From: Basidiobolus ranarum
Taxonomy: Eukaryota > Basidiobolomycota > Basidiobolomycetes > Basidiobolales
DNA length: 54,911 bases
Reading direction: 5' to 3'
Assembly (NCBI GenBank): GCA_040143965.1
Contig: JASJQH010000012.1
Coordinates: 1 to 54,911 of the forward strand
Positions 49,950 through 54,911 of the stretch are shown piece by piece. Below the pieces are notes generated by a model. It made no database searches. It saw nothing but the letters and a program-made list of their open reading frames with translations, and was not told the DNA's origin. A program made the translations under genes and the position numbers. Within the stretch, counting starts at the first letter, position 1; each line of letters begins with the position of its first letter.

Positions 49950-52132
49950 TTAATTAATTACCAGATGCGCATTTCCACTCTTCTTTTGTAAGGTCATCAA
50001 AGCATTTGCAGAAGGCACTATGCTATTGGTAGTACTCATGGCAAGCGACTTCTTCTCTTCTTCCAGTTTCTTCATTCTCTTCTCTACCTTTAGCTTACCG
50101 GAACTTTTACCATGGAATTTGTGTGATATTGTTCTGAAAGCCTCCTTTTGATTAGCTGGGTTACCAAACTCATCGTAATATTCCAGTTGAATGTCTGGTC
50201 TATAATCCTTAAAGCGTTCCCAATCGTCGTCTTTATCTCTTCTGCGTTCTCTGGAGCGGGATCTATCACGAGAATGGTGATCTCTAGATCTCGAAGGAGA
50301 GCGTTCGCGACGCCCAGAGGTCGAGGCAACCGCTTGTTTCTTTTGCTCGGATATCCATCTCTGTCTCTCTCTTTGGTTCTGTTCACGCTCCTTCTGCTCA
50401 TCGGTCATGCCTTCGTATATTCCCTTCTGTTGAAGTAATGCTATCGTAGCAGCAAGACCACTACTAACTAGAGGTTCCTCCTCGACTATGGGGACTGATT
50501 TCTCTTCACCCTGTTGAGGCTCTTCCTCCTTGCTGACATCAATTTCCATAGAATCCTCAGGTGTCCTGGATTGAGGTTGCAGGCTAAGTGAGGCTTCTTT
50601 ATGTTGCTTTTCAGTAGAGCTTAGAGGTAAAGTAGGGATGGAACCCAAGTTCTTTACGAACTCAGAAGTATCATCGATAATGAGACCATTGCGTGAATCA
50701 TCGTCCACAGCGTCTTGGTTAGCCTCTAGTATAGATTTGGCTACTTCTTCGATGCTTCGCTTTTGCTTTTTAACGGCTAATCTACGAGCTCTTGCTAAAG
50801 CTTGTTGCAAATCTTCATCATCCACAAAACTAACATCGTCTAAGTTGGTATATCTATTAGTAGTCGAGGGAGTGGGTGCATTAGAGTCCAAATCCATATC
50901 GTTTTCATTTTTGTTCTTTTCATTCGAATCGTCCAAGAAATCCAGGTCAGCCTTCCGTCTAGTACTCTTCTTTTTCTTCTTCTTTGGTTTCTTGAATGTA
51001 ACTGCAACTTCTTCAGCTGTATAGTAGTCCTGGATTTCATTCATTTTATCGAATGATAAGGTAACAGCCTGTGACTTCAGTTTTGCTGAAACTTCTTGTC
51101 GCTCACGTTCCCGGTCTAATGAGGCTTCTCCTTTTGTATTTAGCACGAAGAAGTCTTTTTTAGGGCCATCAATTTCATCATCATAATGCGAAAGTATGGT
51201 TCGCTTCCCGCCGATATCTCCTTGAAATTCCTCATCATCATAGCCAGTATAAATGGGCCTCTTCTTCTTATTCTCAATATTTTGCCGTAATTTCTCTTGT
51301 TCTTCCAACTGAATGTTTGTCAACTCATCACCCTCCTCTTCTAAGATGTTGCTATCCTTCAAAGTAAGTATGACCTCACCATCATCGAAATCACCAAGAT
51401 TATGAGCAACCTTGATTCCACCCAAGTTTTCTAAATAAACGAGTTAATATCAAACTTAAGACGACTGGATTTGATAGATTGTTAGGAAGGAAAGGTTACC
51501 TCCAGAATATTGAATCTTTGCTGACTGTTCGAAATCTGCATCCAGACTATCCAACTCTTTCATTTTTTTAAGAGCCAATTCTTTCTGCTTGTTTCGAGAT
51601 CTCTTTACCCAATCCAAAGTATCATCCACCTCATCTTCTTCTCCTAGACCTTTACCAGCAAGTTTTTCATTTAACTTTCTCTTATTCTTTGATCTATAGA
51701 AAGAAACTGACGGTTAGAATCATTCATATACCAATAAGAATATAAGTAATACAAAGATTTACTTCTCGATCCTTGCTTTTACTTCATCGGTCGCAGTTTT
51801 CGCTGCTTGTTCTTCTTGATATTTAGTGTAGTTCTCCTCAGCTTGACGATCTTTGGCAGAACCTTTACCAGGATCAAGTGGTTTCAAGCCTAAGGAAATA
51901 CGTAGCTTACTAAGGAATAAAAGTTAATAAATCGATTTTTTTTAGTGTAAAAGGGGGCATAATAAAGTTAATGGGTAAAAATTATAATAGCAAGTATTAA
52001 GTTGTCACGAAAAAAAGTGAGCATTGAATGCATACAAAGAACACTTCAAATACTTAAAATATGATCTAGTTGAACTTACTTAGTCTCTTCAAAAGATAGT
52101 GAGTTATCCCCGCCACCTCGTTCTTCTTCCAT
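49950..52132 (-). CDS. SNU66: U4/U6.U5 tri-snRNP protein Snu66 (SART1)
   Basis: Exons 52132..52080, 51909..51763, 51693..51500 and 51430..49950 give 624 residues. The N-terminus has EETNKLRISLGLKPL, one copy of the Hub1-interaction type element (HIND: SLSFEETNKLRISLGLKPL). The centre has GIKVAHNLGDFDDGEVILTL and YYTAEEVAVTFKKPKKK, an RS-like stretch (RERSPSRSRDHHSRDRSRSR), and at the end FRTISHKFHGKSSGKLKVEK. It holds the tri-snRNP together before spliceosome activation. The HIND element suggests regulation by the ubiquitin-like protein Hub1 (known for Snu66). It shares a 225-base divergent promoter with MRPL31. Confidence 0.95.
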
Positions 52133-52356
52133 GTTGTATGTGGTAAAGGGTTAGATGACTAAGAAAAAGAAACGATTCAATCTATATATATATGATAAAT
52201 TTCTATGTCAAATTAATACCAGGATCAACATTTTAATTAACTAAAATTAAACGATGATTGAAGGAGCTGCGACAAAAAAATTTGATTATTGGGTTTTATG
52301 ATAAGGTCAGAGTGAACAACTATTTCTTCTGACTTACACTTCGTATTCATACAATA

Positions 52357-52833
52357 ATGTTCGGTGCATTCCGTAGTACTCTAGTTGCTCAAGGTGGTCT
52401 TCTTTGGTGAGTTCGACGAATTAACGTGTATATTTATGATTTGGTTCACTAACAAGTCTTTATTGTAAATAGGAAGGTTCCTTTTCGCCTTAGTAAGACA
52501 CGTAAGGCCAATGTACGCAAGAGACTTAGAGCAGTTGACGATGTAATTCAAGCTGTTAGCAGTTCTGGTGTTGAATGCAAAGCACTCGTGAGTATTTTAT
52601 TTCTATTAGTAGACCTACCTAACTGCCTATATTATTTCATAAAGACCTATACTGATATTTTTTATTGTGAATAGGATACCGTACAAAAACTTCCTCGCTG
52701 CACGGAAATGTCCAAGTGGCAAAAATACACGGTCTTTTCCAAGAAATTCCCAGGTCATCGTAAGCCAGTTCACAAGGTGCAAAAATTCACTAAAACTCCT
52801 ATTCCTAGAGAATACCCTGAAGGTTTCTTATAA
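52357..52833 (+). CDS. MRPL31: mitochondrial large-subunit protein mL60 (MRPL31)
   Basis: Exons 52357..52406, 52473..52587 and 52675..52833 give 107 residues. It begins MFGAFRSTLVAQGGLLWKVP, continues RLSKTRKANVRKRLRAVD and ends TPIPREYPEGFL; this is the small basic fungal mL60. It is specific to fungal mitoribosomes, which supports the fungal assignment of the window. Two GTGAG donors are used. Confidence 0.92.
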
Positions 52834-53246
52834 ACTTCAGTATAGTTGAATAGGCGAAGAATCTCATGCATATATTACATTCATTCATTTTCTCTTGAAA
52901 TAAACCATAAAACTCAGTTATATATTAGTCTTGTCCTTGTTTAAATGGAGAAGCTTAGCTCTATGTTTACTACAAAGTTAATCCTAGCTCTAGGATGTTT
53001 AATATTAACCATATTCAATTAATTCGATCATTAATTTCATAATAGAGTCAAATTTCGGATGGTTTCTTGATTTCACAACTTGGCTAAATATATGTGATGA
53101 TAAAAGCCAGGGGATATATATGGGATTTTTTTAAAAAAAATTATCCCTTACCCAGGATAGCAACTAATGAATCTAACAAAAGGAAGTGTCAGAAACAACG
53201 GGCTCCCTCTCCTTTACAATTGTAGCTTTGCACCATTCAGATTGAA
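52834..53246. other. intergenic, P1 promoter
   Basis: About 410 bases between two plus-strand genes, with an A/T homopolymer stretch near 53130-53145 typical of ribosomal gene promoters. No gene seen. Confidence 0.45.
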
Positions 53247-53628
53247 ATGTCTGCCGAACAAGCTATCGTCTACGCTGCTCTCATCCTCCAAGATGATGGT
53301 GTTGAAATCACCGTAAGTGATCAGTGATAGGAATTTATGTTTACTAGCGATAATCTAAAATCTATTCATATAGGCCGACAAACTCTCCACCCTCACTAAG
53401 GCTGCTGGTGTTGATGTCGAGCCCGTCTGGGCTTCCCTCTTCGCCAAGGCTTTGGCCGGTAAGAACGTCAGCGATTTGTTGATGAACGTCGGTTCCGCTG
53501 GTTCCGCCCCTGCTGCCGCTGGTGGTGCCGCTGCTGGTGCTTCCGGTGATGCCGCTCCTGCCGTTGAAGAGAAGGAAGAAGCTAAGGAGGAGTCTGATGA
53601 CGATATGGGCTTCGGTCTTTTCGATTAA
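53247..53628 (+). CDS. RPP1: 60S acidic ribosomal protein P1
   Basis: Exons 53247..53312 and 53374..53628 give 106 residues. The helical N-domain ([20 protein letters not shown], then [18 protein letters not shown]) pairs with P2. An Ala/Gly hinge follows, then the acidic end [13 protein letters not shown], which recruits elongation factors at the stalk. WASLFAKAL marks P1 rather than P2. Codon use is C-rich, as expected for high expression. Confidence 0.97.
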
Positions 53629-54605
53629 ACACACAGTTTCATCGAGCTGGAATACTTGTACCTCCCATCTACAATAAACTTGTGAAATCACAGCGAAATA
53701 TTACCTTTCACCATACAAATATGTATACCTAATTCTATTTTAGATCAACTCGTTTAATGGATGGATGAATGTTATTATAGATTACATTGTTTTAGATTCT
53801 GAAGCTACTTTCGGTAACTTCAATGTATTCGTGTTATTCTATTTCCTTTACATATGTTAGGAGATATTTGTTATCTGTAGTATATATATATTTCTAATTA
53901 GCGTTGATTTTGAATCACCACTGTATGTTCAATTCAAGAATAGTAGCTTTTATTGCTCATAACACCTTACCAAAGACATTCAAATAGGTCATGTGATAGG
54001 GAATAATTCTTTCTATCCATCGTTTATTTACTGACATTCATGTATTTAATTCATACATAAAAAAGTGCGAGTGCCATCTAGGAATACACGCCACTGACTC
54101 CATAGATTATGCACCGGCTCCGTAAAATTGTGTTTATATATGATTTTTAAGCTAAATGCTCGCTATTTGTACAAAATATATATTACTTGCTGCTTATACG
54201 AAATAATGGTTTTTAAACTTACTCTCCACTTCACTAGTTACTAATGGAAAGTTTCAATTATCTCCTGTTGATGGGATAAAAGTAGATCACTTTGCTTTGT
54301 GAGTATTTCGTTGTTGTCGTACTAATGATAATGAGTCGTAGTAACTAAACATTTTAAACTTTACATATGGATAGACTAGTGGGGAAATATATATTTATAT
54401 ATTACTCAACCGATATCGAATCGGGTGTTTATTCCTAATACCTACATTTTATCCGATACACCTTATTTTCATCCGAGAGTTCAGTTAGCATTAGTAAATC
54501 ATCATAGGTGTGACACATCTGATTCCAATATATAATCAAGATGCTTCACAGATATCAAACACATCTTCAGTATTTCTGACTACCTTCCCTACCTATCTTC
54601 TCAAA
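53629..54605. other. long intergenic stretch
   Basis: About 980 AT-rich bases. The only structure I see is an imperfect inverted repeat, AACCGAT/ATCGGGT, at 54408-54426, about 180 bases before the next ATG. No ORF of note. Confidence 0.5.
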
Positions 54606-54911
54606 ATGGATGCACAAAAGACCAAGATCTTCATCATCATCTACTCCGTCTACCAACACATCTACAAGATGGCCCTTGCTGTTAAGGAAGGAGTTGAGAA
54701 AGTAGCCGATGTTGAAGTCTCCATTTTCCAAGTCCCAGAGACCCTCTCACAGGATGTTCTCGACAAGATGCATGCACCACCCAAGCCTGACATTCCAGTT
54801 ATCACTCCTGAGCTTATGGAGGAAGCTGATGGCCTTATCTTCGGTGTTCCTACCAGATATGGAGCCATGCCTGGCCAATGGCGCGCATTCTGGGATGCCA
54901 CTGGTGCCTTC
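54606..54911 (+). CDS. WrbA/Pst2-like NAD(P)H:quinone oxidoreductase (cut by window end)
   Basis: The open frame runs from the ATG at 54606 off the window; 102 residues are visible. KIFIIIYSVYQHIYKMA matches the FMN phosphate-binding loop of flavodoxin-like quinone reductases (usual form IYSxYGHxxK); here Gly of YGH is Gln. EADGLIFGVPTRYGAMPGQW, FWDATG is the second FMN-binding loop. The family (yeast Pst2, Ycp4, Rfs1) makes two-electron reductions of quinones and is induced by oxidative stress. The C-terminal part lies outside, so completeness cannot be judged. Confidence 0.92.
   Translation, partial: MDAQKTKIFIIIYSVYQHIYKMALAVKEGVEKVADVEVSIFQVPETLSQDVLDKMHAPPKPDIPVITPELMEEADGLIFGVPTRYGAMPGQWRAFWDATGAF

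Overview
The window is nuclear DNA of a fungus. It is gene-dense: 30 protein genes in 54.9 kb, two of them cut by the window ends. Base composition is AT-leaning, and introns are mostly 45-80 bases long with GT(A/G) donors and TAG/AAG/CAG acceptors. Fungus-specific or fungus-typical genes support this: MRPL31 (mL60), an NDT80/PhoG transcription factor, a Pfa4-like palmitoyltransferase and a VPS68-type membrane protein. The high intron number, together with a prolyl oligopeptidase and a kinectin-like coiled-coil protein, suggests an early-diverging (zygomycete-grade) lineage rather than a yeast. That placement is inference and I cannot name the species. I saw no mobile element, virus fossil, CRISPR array, tRNA or rRNA.

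Layout. 1-7 kb: dienelactone hydrolase (cut), SmE, UBC9, SAR1, PEX14 and VPS68/TMEM50. 7-10 kb: the least familiar stretch, with a small secreted protein built almost wholly of G-x-x-x repeats and an orphan coiled-coil protein. 10-16 kb: TRAPP subunit BET3, TORC2 subunit SIN1 and spermidine synthase. 16-24 kb: NAF1, the AAA ATPase AFG2, TFIIIC subunit TFC1 (which shares a short divergent promoter with AFG2) and a cysteine-rich surface protein. 24-31 kb: complex I 49 kDa subunit, the PTS1 receptor PEX5 and a DHHC palmitoyltransferase. 31-37 kb: class I myosin and ribosomal protein S19. 37-45 kb: prolyl oligopeptidase, a short NDT80-family factor and a kinectin-like protein. 45-55 kb: RNR1, a KE4-type ZIP transporter, SNU66, MRPL31, acidic ribosomal protein P1 and a WrbA-like flavoprotein (cut).

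Most genes are housekeeping and are not an operon or a biosynthetic cluster. Functional links are: PEX14 with PEX5 (peroxisome docking partners); SmE with SNU66 (spliceosome); NAF1, AFG2, TFC1, RPS19 and P1 (ribosome and RNA production); SAR1 and BET3 (ER-Golgi traffic). Exon models were built by reading both strands and joining frames across consensus splice sites. Wherever complete exon coordinates are given, the summed length is divisible by three and the protein reads through to a stop.

The most unusual item is the secreted GX3-repeat protein at 7020-7502, with 24 glycines at perfect four-residue spacing. Other points are a GC-AG intron in spermidine synthase, a myosin I without the usual fungal acidic Arp2/3 tail, a 13-base tandem repeat that begins at the RNR1 stop codon, and a 183-base bidirectional promoter with a CACGTG box between AFG2 and TFC1.
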